Below are positions 19,222-27,017 of a DNA stretch of 64,000 nt, one piece after another. The DNA comes from Streptomyces xiamenensis. Lineage in GTDB: Bacteria > Actinomycetota > Actinomycetes > Streptomycetales > Streptomycetaceae. Every line of letters begins with the position of its first letter. The stretch's first letter is position 1. Under the pieces are notes generated by a model. It searched no databases. It worked only from the letters and a program-made list of their open reading frames with translations, and had not been told where the DNA came from. Both the position numbers and the translations under genes were made by a program. The stretch lies in assembly GCF_000993785.3 (NCBI RefSeq), contig NZ_CP009922.3:2542001-2606000 (forward strand). The letters run 5' to 3'.

Positions 19222-19483
19222 CGGGGATGTCTGCCTTGGCCGCGCTGAGCATATTGCCGGGGATGACGACCAGTCGCTCGTCCGCGGCGAGCGTGACGCC
19301 CGCCGGAAGCCGTGAGCGGTACGCGCTGGTCAGATCGCGCCCGATGACGGCGATGTCACCGTTGTCGAGCTGCCAGATGTCGGGGCACTGATCGCGTTCG
19401 TCGGAGTTGCCCAGTTCTTGTGCCGACTTGCCCAGTCGGCGGGCGAATAAGGCGGACGGGTCCGCCTCCCAGCGACTTTCCAT
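19214..19483 (-). CDS. Small conserved protein, left copy (partner of DUF6879)
   Basis: An 89-residue protein closely related to the right-hand copy at 19798. Both share RRLGKS, CPDIWQLDNGDIAVIGRDLT, SAY, then VVIPG or VIIPG and LSAAKADI. It is soluble and has no recognised domain. Its reading frame is intact although the two genes downstream of it have decayed, so it may still be expressed or may be too recently orphaned to have broken. A purine-rich GAGGGGGAAA lies just before the ATG. Head-to-head with its paralogue across a 314-base gap. Confidence 0.7.
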   Translation of the reverse strand: MESRWEADPSALFARRLGKSAQELGNSDERDQCPDIWQLDNGDIAVIGRDLTSAYRSRLPAGVTLAADERLVVIPGNMLSAAKADIPDA

Positions 19484-19656
19484 GGCCGTTTCCCCCTCGC
19501 GAGCCGATCAGGGCGTGTGATGCCCGTCACTCAGTGTAGGGAATCGCGGGGGCCCGCGACAATGGCGTAGCGGCTGTCCGGCCGCTCCCTCCGGTCCGGT
19601 CGGTGGTGCGGAATGCGAGCGGTCGCCTCACGTGAACCAGCCACGCACCACCTCAG

Positions 19657-19685
19657 GTCAACACCACACCGGGCGTACACCTCAT
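19657..19685. repeat. 29-bp direct repeat, copy 2
   Basis: Second copy of the 29-base element (27/29 identical to 18342-18370), lying in the 314-base gap between the two head-to-head 89-aa genes. The two copies bracket the decayed cassette, about 1.3 kb apart. They could be a recombination scar or a shared regulatory element. The rest of this gap (19484-19797) contains a promoter for the right cassette and no gene. Confidence 0.75.
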
Positions 19686-19710
19686 TCGGGTTGACGCTCC
19701 CCGCGCTCCC

Positions 19711-19739
19711 TTGCACGCGTGCAGGCCGCTTCCTAACCT
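19711..19739 (+). promoter_or_regulatory. Candidate housekeeping promoter of the DUF6879-STAND cassette
   Basis: TTGCAC (19711-19716) and TAACCT (19734-19739) are 17 bases apart, close to the HrdB-type consensus. The predicted start lies about 50 bases before the 89-codon gene at 19798, whose ribosome site is AGGGGGGA. Confidence 0.5.
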
Positions 19740-19797
19740 GAGGAAACGTCAGCCATGACGCACAAAGGTCCGAAGATTTCCAGCGCCAGGGGGGACC

Positions 19798-20067
19798 ATG
19801 ACCCGTCCATGGGAGGCGGATCGCACCGCTTCCTTCACCCGCCGGCTGGGCAAATCGCCGGCGGAGCTGGGCCACACCAATGACAGGGACGGCTGCCCGG
19901 ACATCTGGCAGCTCGACAACGGTGACATCGCCGTCATCGGGCGCGACCTGACGAGTGCCTATCTCGGGAGACTCCCGGCGGACGCCAAGGTCGCTGCGGA
20001 CGAGCGGATCGTCATCATCCCGGGCACCACACTGAGCGCGGCCAAGGCGGACATTCAGGATGTCTGA
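19798..20067 (+). CDS. Small conserved protein, first gene of the STAND cassette
   Basis: An 89-residue soluble protein with a central CPDIWQLDNGDIAVIGRDLT block and a charged N-terminus. I know this type only as a conserved hypothetical that precedes DUF6879 genes in actinomycetes. AGGGGGGACC precedes the ATG. The stop overlaps the DUF6879 start by eight bases, so the two are translationally coupled. The paralogue at 19214-19483 shows the motif is under constraint. Function unknown; the constant pairing suggests the two proteins form a complex. Confidence 0.75.
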   Translation: MTRPWEADRTASFTRRLGKSPAELGHTNDRDGCPDIWQLDNGDIAVIGRDLTSAYLGRLPADAKVAADERIVIIPGTTLSAAKADIQDV

Positions 20068-20731
20068 CGAGCACCCACCGGCCCTTGATCCCTCGGCCGG
20101 GGACCGGCTGGCCCGTGACGGATACCCGGCGGACTTCTGGCCCTTCCACGATGCCGTCGCGCACCGGTCCTCGTGGAAGCTGGAGCGCCGGCAGAGCTTC
20201 CAGGAGCCGCGCAACCCCAGCTGGCAGGCACACCGGGACGGCGACTGGGAACGTTCACTGCGGCTGCTGGAAGAGCGCCGCGAGGAGCAGGCGCGCACGG
20301 AACGGGAGAGCCGGGGCCGAGGCCATCTCTTCCACCGGGTGCGGGTGGTGGAGCGGCCGTTGACGCCCTATCTCCAGTGGGAACTGACCTCCCTGCGGCA
20401 GCAGGCGGAATGCGGGGCTCCGGTCCGGGTGGTCGACGGCTCGACCGTCCGCCCCTACGAGAGCGACGCTCACCTGCCCGAACTGGTCGTCCTCGGCGGT
20501 GAGCGGCTCTACCACGTCCAGTACACCGATGACGGCCTGCTGGACGGGGCGATCCGCTTCACCGATCCGGCGCTCGTCCGGCCGTGGGAACGCTTCCTGC
20601 GGGAACTGTTCGCGCATGGTCGGGACATGGTGGCCTTCCACGACCGTGAGGTGGCTCCCCTCCCGCCGCCGACGGTGACCGAGCCGTACATCCGGCCCGC
20701 CGCACCGCGCGTCAGCGAACCGGAGAGGTAG
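20060..20731 (+). CDS. DUF6879-family protein
   Basis: A 223-residue cytoplasmic protein of the DUF6879 type. Features are a Trp/Phe/His start (YPADFWPFHDAVAHRSSWKL), a long charged helix rich in Arg/Glu (SLRLLEERREEQARTERES), FHRVRVVERPLTPYLQWEL, and late IRFTDPALVRPWERFLREL. It has no membrane or signal segment. It lies between the 89-aa gene (8-base overlap) and the STAND gene (eight bases between stop and GTG), making a tight three-gene unit. The biochemical role of DUF6879 is not known to me. Association with a STAND ATPase suggests sensing or effector functions in a signalling or defence complex, which is an inference from context. Confidence 0.75.
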   Translation: MSDEHPPALDPSAGDRLARDGYPADFWPFHDAVAHRSSWKLERRQSFQEPRNPSWQAHRDGDWERSLRLLEERREEQARTERESRGRGHLFHRVRVVERPLTPYLQWELTSLRQQAECGAPVRVVDGSTVRPYESDAHLPELVVLGGERLYHVQYTDDGLLDGAIRFTDPALVRPWERFLRELFAHGRDMVAFHDREVAPLPPPTVTEPYIRPAAPRVSEPER

Positions 20732-20739
20732 AGCGCACG

Positions 20740-23322
20740 GTGCCGGACGCCGGCGGACACGAGGACAGCGAGCAGTGGCCGACCACCGGCAGCTGGTCCG
20801 AGCTGTCGGGTTCGGCACGAGACGCCGTCCAGGCCGGCCGCATCACCGGCGGAGTGCACTTCCACTCCCCCGCCCTTCACCCCTCCGGCGAGCCCGCACG
20901 GCGCGACCCGCCCCGGCAACTGCCCTCAGCGCCCCGAGGCTTCGTGAACCGCACGGAACAGCTCGCCGAGCTGGACGCCGTCCTCACCGGCATGGACGGT
21001 CCGTTCGGCGCCGCCTCCGACTCCGGCGGCATCGGCACGAGCCCGGACGCCGGCACCGCCGACGGCGGCACCGACCGCCGGGAACCGGCGGCCACGGTCT
21101 GCCTGATCGCCGGCACCGCCGGAGCGGGCAAGACCTCCCTTGCGCTGCGTTGGGCCCATCGGGTCAGCGGCGCGTTCCCCGACGGCCAGCTGTACGTCAA
21201 TCTGCGCGGCTACGACCCCGGATCACCGCTCTCCGGCGGGCAGGCGCTGCGGTACTTCCTCACGTCCCTGGGTGTCCCCGCCCCGGCGGTGCCGCAGGAC
21301 CTCGACGCGGCGGCGGCGCTCTACCGTTCCCTGCTGGCGAACCGCCGCGTGCTCGTCCTTCTCGACAACGCGGCCACCACGGCTCAGGTGCGGCCCGCGC
21401 TGCCCGGAACGGCCGGTTCGCTGGCCATCGTCACCAGCCGCGAACGCCTGCCGGGCCTGACCATCCGGGACGGAGCGCACCGCCTCACCCTCGGAGTCCT
21501 GCCGGAGCCGGAAGCCGTCGCCCTGCTGCGCGCCGTCACCGCCCGCCACCGACACGGCGATGACCCGGAACTTCTCGCCCAGCTGGCACGCCTGTGCGCC
21601 CGGCTGCCGCTCGCTCTGCGCATAGCGGCCGAACGTGCCGCGGTGCACCCCCACCTGCCCCTCGGCCGGCTGATCGATGAGCTGCGTGACGCCTCCGGCC
21701 TGTGGGACGCCCTCAGCGCGGGCGCGGGTGACGGCGACGAGGCGGAGGCCGTCCACACCGTCTTCGCCTGGTCCTACCGTGCGCTGCCCCCGCCCGCCGC
21801 CCGGATCTTCCGGCTGCTGGGCCTGCATCCGGGCCAGGGCTTCGGGCTGGACGCCATCGCAGCGCTGTCCGGGACGGAGCGGCGGCGCGCACGGCAACTG
21901 CTGGACACCCTGGTGGGCGCGCACCTGCTGGAACAGAGCGGCCCCGACCGGTACACCTTCCACGACCTGCTGCGCGCCTACGCGCTGGACCAGGCGGAGC
22001 GCGACGAGACGGTACAGGAGCGTGGCGAGGCGCTGCGCCGGCTGCTCGACTGGTATCTGCACGGGGTCGCGGCAGCCCGCTCCCGGCTGTCCCCGGACGG
22101 TGCGCCCGTGGCCCTCGACCGGCCGGCCGAGGGTGTGCCGGCCGTCACGTTCGCCGACTACGACCAGGCCGTCAACTGGACGGAGACGGAGTACGCCAAC
22201 GCCCTCCCGCTGGCCCGCGCGGCGGAACGCGCCGGTGAACGACGGCGGCTCTCGTTGCTGGCGACTCTCCTCCGTGACGCGCTGCCACCCTCCGGTGGGG
22301 CGGCGGGCTGGCTGCCGATCGGTACGGCCGGACTGCGCGCGGCGCGCGCGGAGGGCGACCGTGCCGTGGAGGCGCTGCTGCACGAACGGCTCGGCATGAC
22401 CCACACCCAGGCGGGGCGGGCCGCGCCGGCCAGAGAGCACCACAAGCAGGCACTGGCGATCCGGCGGGAGCTCGGGGACGCGCATGGGGTAGCCGAATCC
22501 CTGAACCTGCTGGGCGTGACCGAACTGCGCGACCGTCGGCTGGGGGAGGCGGAGAGCTGGTTCGTCCGGGCTCTCGGACAGTGGGACATGCTGGGCGAAC
22601 GCCACCGGTACGCTCTCGCCCTGGCCAACCGGGGCGAGACCCGGTACCGGGCCGGGCTGCTGGACCGGGCGGAATCCGACGTGCGGGAGGCACTGTCGGT
22701 CTTCGCCGGAATGGGCCCGGCCGGCCTGCGCCCGAGGGGCAACGCGCTGCACCTGCTGAGCGCCCTCCAGAACGAGGCGGGCCGGGTAGGGGCGGCGCTG
22801 GCCTCGGCCAAGGAGGCCGTGGACCTCGCTCTTGAGCTGCGGTTCCACATCGGCGAGGCGTACTGGCTCATCACCCTCGGCAACGCACAGCGCGCCAACG
22901 GGCTGCCCCACGATGCCCTGGCCGGCTACCAGCGCTCGGCCGCCCTGCACCGGCGGCTGGGGTTGCGAGGGCGCGAGGCGCTGGCGTGGTGGGAGACCGG
23001 CCAGACGTACCTTGCGCTGGGACGCCCGGACCTGGCGGCCGGCTTCGCCCGCCGGGCGGCCGCCGTCCAGCGGGAGCTGGGCGACGCGTGGCACGAGGCG
23101 CTGGCGCTGGAACTCCTGGCGCGGGCCCTCGAAGCGGCGGGAGACGGGGACGGGGCCGCCGCGGAAACGGGGACGGACACGGAGGCGGAGGCGGAGGAGG
23201 CAGCGGCGGACCCACGGAGCGCCGCCGCACAGCACCGGGCGGCGGCGCTCCGGCTGCTGACTCCCTACGAGGACGCACGCTCCGTGGCGCTCCGGGAGCG
23301 CCTCACCGCGCTGCTGGCCTGA
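20740..23322 (+). CDS. STAND NTPase (NB-ARC type) with C-terminal TPR repeats
   Basis: An 860-residue signal-transduction ATPase. The N-terminus carries a short SARDAVQAGRITGGVHFH motif that I have seen at the start of many streptomycete STAND proteins, probably an effector-association peptide. The NB-ARC core has FVNRTEQLAELD, Walker A AGTAGAGKTS near 124-132, RVLVLLDN near 205, a sensor TSRERLPGL and the winged-helix region RYTFHDLLRAYALD near 410. About 550-860 are helical TPR-like repeats (REHHKQALAIRRELGDAHG and similar). There is no AfsR/SARP DNA-binding domain, so it is not a classical pathway activator. A GTG start follows the DUF6879 stop by eight bases. Avs-like defence or developmental control are both possible. 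Confidence 0.8.
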   Translation: MPDAGGHEDSEQWPTTGSWSELSGSARDAVQAGRITGGVHFHSPALHPSGEPARRDPPRQLPSAPRGFVNRTEQLAELDAVLTGMDGPFGAASDSGGIGTSPDAGTADGGTDRREPAATVCLIAGTAGAGKTSLALRWAHRVSGAFPDGQLYVNLRGYDPGSPLSGGQALRYFLTSLGVPAPAVPQDLDAAAALYRSLLANRRVLVLLDNAATTAQVRPALPGTAGSLAIVTSRERLPGLTIRDGAHRLTLGVLPEPEAVALLRAVTARHRHGDDPELLAQLARLCARLPLALRIAAERAAVHPHLPLGRLIDELRDASGLWDALSAGAGDGDEAEAVHTVFAWSYRALPPPAARIFRLLGLHPGQGFGLDAIAALSGTERRRARQLLDTLVGAHLLEQSGPDRYTFHDLLRAYALDQAERDETVQERGEALRRLLDWYLHGVAAARSRLSPDGAPVALDRPAEGVPAVTFADYDQAVNWTETEYANALPLARAAERAGERRRLSLLATLLRDALPPSGGAAGWLPIGTAGLRAARAEGDRAVEALLHERLGMTHTQAGRAAPAREHHKQALAIRRELGDAHGVAESLNLLGVTELRDRRLGEAESWFVRALGQWDMLGERHRYALALANRGETRYRAGLLDRAESDVREALSVFAGMGPAGLRPRGNALHLLSALQNEAGRVGAALASAKEAVDLALELRFHIGEAYWLITLGNAQRANGLPHDALAGYQRSAALHRRLGLRGREALAWWETGQTYLALGRPDLAAGFARRAAAVQRELGDAWHEALALELLARALEAAGDGDGAAAETGTDTEAEAEEAAADPRSAAAQHRAAALRLLTPYEDARSVALRERLTALLA

Positions 23323-23323
23323 A

Positions 23324-23355
23324 CCCGCCGCACGCGCCCTGGCGGGGGCGGCGGG
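23324..23355. terminator. Hairpin between convergent STAND and PH-domain genes
   Basis: CCCGCCGC (23324-23331) and GCGGCGGG (23348-23355) form a perfect 8-bp stem in the 52-base gap between two convergent stops. Probably works in both directions. Confidence 0.55.
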
Positions 23356-23374
23356 AAGCCGTGGTGCCCGGGCG

Positions 23375-25120
23375 TCAGCCGGACGGTTCTGTCAGCCCCT
23401 TGTCCTCGCCGCCGCTCGTACCCGTCTGAAGGGCGGTGTGGCCCCGCTGCCGCAGATCCCGGCGTTCGGCGTCCGGGATGGTCATCGACTCGGCCAGTAC
23501 GGCGGCCAGCCCGTGCACGTGCGGGCTGCCGATGTCGGTGGGGAACAGCCAGCGGATGTTCTCGTCACGGGTGATGAGGTCGATCGCCACGCGCCCGCCC
23601 TTGTCCGGTGAGGCCGCCGACCGCACATAGCGCACCTGATCGATCGGAATGTCCTGGGCGATCTCGCCCTGCTCCAGGAACACGGTGGTCCTGGCCGTGA
23701 TGACGCGGCGGTCCGTGACGGCCACCAGGGTCCTGGCCGGTTTGTCCCGCACGGCGGCCAATTTCTCCTTCGCTCCGCCCAGGAGCGCGGACAGCGGGCC
23801 GAGGGAGTCGAGTTGTTCGGGGAAGCCGAGAGCCCGCAGCGTCTCACCGTCCTGGAGGAACCAGCGCAGGATGCCCAGGTACGGCTCGGGGTCCAGCGAC
23901 CCGGGTGCGCACACGATCTCGGGAACCGTCAGCGGCGGGGCAGGCGGATGGAGTACGCGGGCGAGGGGCTCGATCGCTTCCAGGAGACGGCCGGAGATCT
24001 CGCGAGCCGTCTTCGCGTTCCTCTGCTTCCCGGTCAGTGACGGTGTCCGTGTTTCGCGTCCGGTGAGCAGGGCGATGACGCGCAGTTCCCGGGTCAGCGA
24101 GGCGACCAGGCCCGTCATCCCGGCGAGCGCCGCGTCGAACTCGGCGCGGGTGTCACGCACCAGGACATCGGCATACCGTGCCTCGGTGGCATCCGCACGT
24201 CCGGAGTCTCGCGCCCGCCCGACGCGCAGCGCCTGGTATCCGGTCCAGGCCTTGAGGGAGTCCAGGAGGGCGAAGGTGTCGAAGACGATGGCTTCGGCAT
24301 GCGCCTGGAGGTACTCCCGACGGCGACGTGGGTCGGCACCGTCGATCCGGGCGACGTGGATGACGATGTTCTCCGAGTAGAGGTTGAGTTGTTTGCGCAG
24401 CGACACCTCGCTGCCCGCGACGTTCTCCCACAGCGAGGCGGGGACCGCTTCGATCTCCCGCGCCTGGTCGAGGGCACGATCGATGGTGGCGCACAGGCCG
24501 GTCAGTTCGGCGCGCTGTTCGGTGCGGATGGCGCTGAGCACCTGTCGGGTCAGCTCGATGTTGGTCTTGACGAGCCCCGCGACCTCGCTCAACTGCAACT
24601 GGAGAGCGACCATGGCCAGCGCGGGCCCGATCGCGGCCGTGGTCCGTGCCGCGCTCATCGCGCGCACGGGGACCCAGCGGACCTGATGGACGATCTTGCC
24701 GTTGACCAGCACCGCTCCGAGGTTCGCGCCGTCCTTGACGGCGAGCGTCGCACCGGAGTTCAGCAGGGTCCGCCCCGCGTCACCGATGCGGTAGAGCCCT
24801 TGCGCGCTGGTGAAGGCGTTGCCGAGGTTGCCTCCCACGGTCGCCATGCCGCCGACGGAGGCGAGGACGGCGGAGATGTTCTCGCGGTCGGCGGGCGAGA
24901 CGAGCCCGAAGTCGGTCAAGGCTCCCTTGAACTCGGCGGGGAGCTGGTGGCCGAAGACAACGGCGATCCCGGGAAGCACCTCCGCCACGACCGTTGACGT
25001 GGTCGCGGCGTCGGCGGGGACGTCGCCGGTCGGCCCCCCGGTGCCCGGCACGTCGGCGGGCCCGCTCCGGCCGGCCTCCTCAGGCTCGCGGTGCTCCGAC
25101 GAGTCCGAAGGGTCCTGCAT
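23375..25120 (-). CDS. Protein with helical N-terminal region and C-terminal PH-like (YokE-type) domain
   Basis: A 581-residue protein of unknown function. After an acidic, Pro/Gly-rich leader there is a Gly/Ala-rich region (GMATVGGNLGNAFTSAQGLY; ATLAVKDGANLGAVLVNG) and a weakly hydrophobic helix (AAIGPALAMVALQLQL). A long helical region follows, with VKTNIELTRQVLSAIRTEQR. The last ~110 residues look like a bacterial PH/YokE domain: RTLVAVTDRRVITARTTVFL, then IPIDQVRYVRSA and GRVAIDLITRDENIRWLFP. The ATG at 25120 is preceded by GGGGGAGGA; an upstream in-frame extension is Pro/Arg-rich noise. It is monocistronic, between the STAND gene and an XRE/DUF397 pair. Peripheral membrane binding is a guess from the PH-like fold. 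Confidence 0.6.
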   Translation of the reverse strand: MQDPSDSSEHREPEEAGRSGPADVPGTGGPTGDVPADAATTSTVVAEVLPGIAVVFGHQLPAEFKGALTDFGLVSPADRENISAVLASVGGMATVGGNLGNAFTSAQGLYRIGDAGRTLLNSGATLAVKDGANLGAVLVNGKIVHQVRWVPVRAMSAARTTAAIGPALAMVALQLQLSEVAGLVKTNIELTRQVLSAIRTEQRAELTGLCATIDRALDQAREIEAVPASLWENVAGSEVSLRKQLNLYSENIVIHVARIDGADPRRRREYLQAHAEAIVFDTFALLDSLKAWTGYQALRVGRARDSGRADATEARYADVLVRDTRAEFDAALAGMTGLVASLTRELRVIALLTGRETRTPSLTGKQRNAKTAREISGRLLEAIEPLARVLHPPAPPLTVPEIVCAPGSLDPEPYLGILRWFLQDGETLRALGFPEQLDSLGPLSALLGGAKEKLAAVRDKPARTLVAVTDRRVITARTTVFLEQGEIAQDIPIDQVRYVRSAASPDKGGRVAIDLITRDENIRWLFPTDIGSPHVHGLAAVLAESMTIPDAERRDLRQRGHTALQTGTSGGEDKGLTEPSG

Positions 25121-25292
25121 GCGTGTCCTCCCCCGTGACAGCGCGCAACAGCCGGATGCCGTCAGCGTCATCGCGGAGTTTAAGGGCCCGCACCGTGCGG
25201 TGTGGCCGAATCCGCCGGGTCGATACGGCGGGGCCCGGCGGCAGACCCGGGGCCACAGGCCGCGTCGGAGTGGGAGGTTACGTGGACGGCCC

Positions 25293-25322
25293 CTGCCTGC
25301 GACGACCGCCGGTCGCAGGCAG
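25293..25322. terminator. Hairpin downstream of the DUF397 gene
   Basis: CTGCCTGCGAC (25293-25303) and GTCGCAGGCAG (25312-25322) form a perfect 11-bp stem with an 8-base loop, 20 bases after the DUF397 stop. A strong terminator candidate for the XRE-DUF397 operon. The remainder of 25121-25341 shows no gene. Confidence 0.7.
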
Positions 25323-25341
25323 CCACTCCGGACTGCCGCCG

Positions 25342-25551
25342 TCAGCCCTGCTTGAGGTGGGTCACGAACGCCTGCCAGGAGCCCCGGGGGATGAGGAGGT
25401 GGGGGTGGGCGGGGGTTTTGCTGTCCCGGACGGGGATGGCGTGGGGGTGGTTGTCGGCGACTTCGACGCATTCAGCGCCCTCATCATTGCTGTATGACGA
25501 CTTGCGCCAAGAGACATCTGCCGCCGAGAACGAAGGATTTTTAGCCTCCAC
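25342..25551 (-). CDS. DUF397 protein, partner of XRE regulator
   Basis: A 69-residue protein with the DUF397 hallmarks WRKSSYSNDEGAECVEVAD, IPVRDSKTP and SWQAFVTHLK. The start is a GTG overlapping the 3' end of the XRE gene by 11 bases, with AGAGG upstream. DUF397 proteins are almost always encoded next to XRE/DUF5753 regulators in actinomycetes. Such pairs have been treated as toxin-antitoxin-like or as developmental switches of the BldB/WhiJ kind. Which activity applies here cannot be read from the sequence. Confidence 0.88.
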   Translation of the reverse strand: MEAKNPSFSAADVSWRKSSYSNDEGAECVEVADNHPHAIPVRDSKTPAHPHLLIPRGSWQAFVTHLKQG

Positions 25552-26374
25552 TTACGTATCCTCTCAGGTAATGGCGGATCAATTCGACGGAATCTTGCTC
25601 TGGAAGAGCTTTAGAACGAGCCATGTCGAACTTTCGCGCCAGCTTGACCAGCCTGTCCGGGCTGACAACCGGCTCGCCCACCATGATGCCCTCTACGTGG
25701 CCAACCGTCGTCCCGTCTTCCAGCGTCAGCAGCGTTGCGCTACCCCCGGGGAGCGAGTGCGCCCCACATGAAAAGGACAGCACCAGAACCGTACTGTAGA
25801 CGCTCTCGGAGACCTGCAGAAGGTGTTCCAGTTGCGATGCCATGCACGTGATGCCCCCAATAGGGCGCTTAAGGACCGCTTCGTCCATAAGCACCGCATG
25901 ATGAGGGGGCACCTTCCGGTCAAAGATCTGCTTGCGCCGCATACGGATGGCTACCCAACTCTCCAACTGATCCTCGGAGTCCCAGATATGTCCGATCCGA
26001 ATGAGCTCACGGGCATAGTCCTCGATCTGTAGCAGTCCCGGCACAACGGTGCTGGTCATCGTCTGGATGCGGAGGGCCAATGGCTCCTTCGCAAGCACTG
26101 CGCGCCCGTAGTCGGGCAGCGAGTGGTCCCGGGCCATCTCCAGCAACTCGACAAACAGTCCTTCGGCGTCAAAAAACCTATCCAATGCCTTGGCCAGGTC
26201 ATCGGACGGAAGCTGTTTCCCCGTCTCAATGCGATGGATATACGAGTGCGGGAAGTTGATCTGCGCAGCCATATCCCGGAGGGAGATTCCGGCCTTCTCC
26301 CGGGCCCTCCTCACTCGTCGCGCCAGGGAACTCGCAGGGGTAGCCCGGGTGCCATCTTCGGGATTGAGTTCCAT
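25541..26374 (-). CDS. XRE-family HTH regulator with DUF5753 domain
   Basis: A 277-residue DNA-binding protein. An XRE helix-turn-helix is near residues 15-70 (LARRVRRAREKAGISLRDMA; FPHSYIHRIETGKQLPSDDL). A DUF5753 ligand- or partner-binding domain follows (TSTVVPGLLQIEDYARELI, then VAIRMRRKQIFDR and VLMDEAVLKRPIGG). AAGGAGG eight bases upstream fixes the ATG at 26374; an ATG 15 codons earlier has no site. Co-transcribed with the overlapping DUF397 gene. A perfect inverted repeat at 26426-26440 in its promoter region is a candidate autoregulatory operator. Its GC content looks somewhat below that of its neighbours. Confidence 0.88.
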   Translation of the reverse strand: MELNPEDGTRATPASSLARRVRRAREKAGISLRDMAAQINFPHSYIHRIETGKQLPSDDLAKALDRFFDAEGLFVELLEMARDHSLPDYGRAVLAKEPLALRIQTMTSTVVPGLLQIEDYARELIRIGHIWDSEDQLESWVAIRMRRKQIFDRKVPPHHAVLMDEAVLKRPIGGITCMASQLEHLLQVSESVYSTVLVLSFSCGAHSLPGGSATLLTLEDGTTVGHVEGIMVGEPVVSPDRLVKLARKFDMARSKALPEQDSVELIRHYLRGYVSGG

Positions 26375-26425
26375 TGCGCACGACCTCCTTGTGCCCAACT
26401 GGCTGTACACCAGGGTCAATTAGTC

Positions 26426-26440
26426 ACAGCGTAGCGCTGT
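26426..26440. promoter_or_regulatory. Inverted repeat upstream of the XRE gene (candidate operator)
   Basis: ACAGCG-TAG-CGCTGT is a perfect 6-base-arm repeat, 52 bases before the XRE start. On the minus strand it lies between a CTGACA and a TAATTG that would make a promoter with an 18-base spacer, so binding there would block transcription. It lies also between the divergent XRE and small-protein genes. Confidence 0.45.
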
Positions 26441-26507
26441 TGTCAGCACGCTTCCCGGGCAATCCTTGAAATAATCAGCGCACCGACTCACCTTCCGGGA
26501 ACGCGAT

Positions 26508-26759
26508 ATGACAAACGCCCATCGCAAGAGACCCGCCGAATCCGCCCGGTTGACCAATCTGGTGCAGGACGCCCGCGATGAGCTGGACGCCGCGCTCAGG
26601 GCCAACGGCATCACCCTGCCGTCCCTCGGTCTCGACCCCATGACCATGGCCGCCCGGAACGCCTGTCCGCTCGTGAACCTGGGCCGCTGCAACGTGCAGA
26701 CCGTGGAACTGCTCACCGCCGTGCTGAGGCGCGCGGCGGAGCGTCAGAAGATCGACTGA
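26508..26759 (+). CDS. Small helical protein, first of a small-gene string
   Basis: An 83-residue soluble protein, divergent from the XRE gene. It has a basic start (MTNAHRKRPAESARLTNLV), a helix DARDELDAALRANGITLPSL and CPLVNLGRCNVQTVELLTAV near the C-terminus. It is the kind of conserved hypothetical frequently found beside XRE/DUF397 loci. The ribosome site is weak. A strong hairpin follows the stop directly, so it may be transcribed alone. Function unknown. Confidence 0.7.
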   Translation: MTNAHRKRPAESARLTNLVQDARDELDAALRANGITLPSLGLDPMTMAARNACPLVNLGRCNVQTVELLTAVLRRAAERQKID

Positions 26760-26767
26760 CGCAGGGA

Positions 26768-26795
26768 CCCCGGGACGGTTGCCCCCGTCCCGGGG
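26768..26795. terminator. Strong hairpin after the 83-aa gene
   Basis: CCCCGGGACGG (26768-26778) pairs perfectly with CCGTCCCGGGG (26785-26795) around a 6-base loop, nine bases after the stop at 26759. The 11-bp G/C stem suggests termination or an RNA-processing barrier before the next small genes. Confidence 0.7.
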
Positions 26796-26829
26796 CATGG
26801 CCACCAGCCGAGAGAGAGAAAAAGAGCTG

Positions 26830-26949
26830 ATGACAGTGCCCCACTGTATTACCCATGCCCTCACCCGGAGTGGCCACAGCCTGACGGGGGTGCTCGTTCC
26901 GGCCAACCACCGCGCGGATACGGGTTGCACCTGTCGTCTCCGCCACTGA
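26830..26949 (+). CDS. Possible 39-aa Cys/His-containing peptide
   Basis: A short frame MTVPHCITHALTRSGHSLTG continues to ADTGCTCRLRH and a stop. The purine-rich AGAGAGAAAAAGAG precedes the ATG, but no clear Shine-Dalgarno core. It has three Cys and four His in 39 residues and sits in line with three further small Cys-containing genes, which makes it credible but unproven. Confidence 0.4.
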   Translation: MTVPHCITHALTRSGHSLTGVLVPANHRADTGCTCRLRH

Positions 26950-27017
26950 ACGTTCCATCTCGCCGGCCTGGGAATCACCATCGACTGCCGCCACATCCAC
27001 GTCGGGAGGCCCCGCAG

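Noticed and set aside
20740..23322. AfsR/SARP-type pathway activator
   Set aside because: NB-ARC and TPR regions are similar, but there is no N-terminal winged-helix and bacterial transcriptional activation domain; the first ~65 residues are too short and lack the motif.
25281..25330. CRISPR-like repeats or attachment site near the XRE locus
   Set aside because: The only repeat there is one inverted pair (a hairpin after the DUF397 stop). No spaced array of direct repeats exists anywhere in the window and no cas genes were seen.
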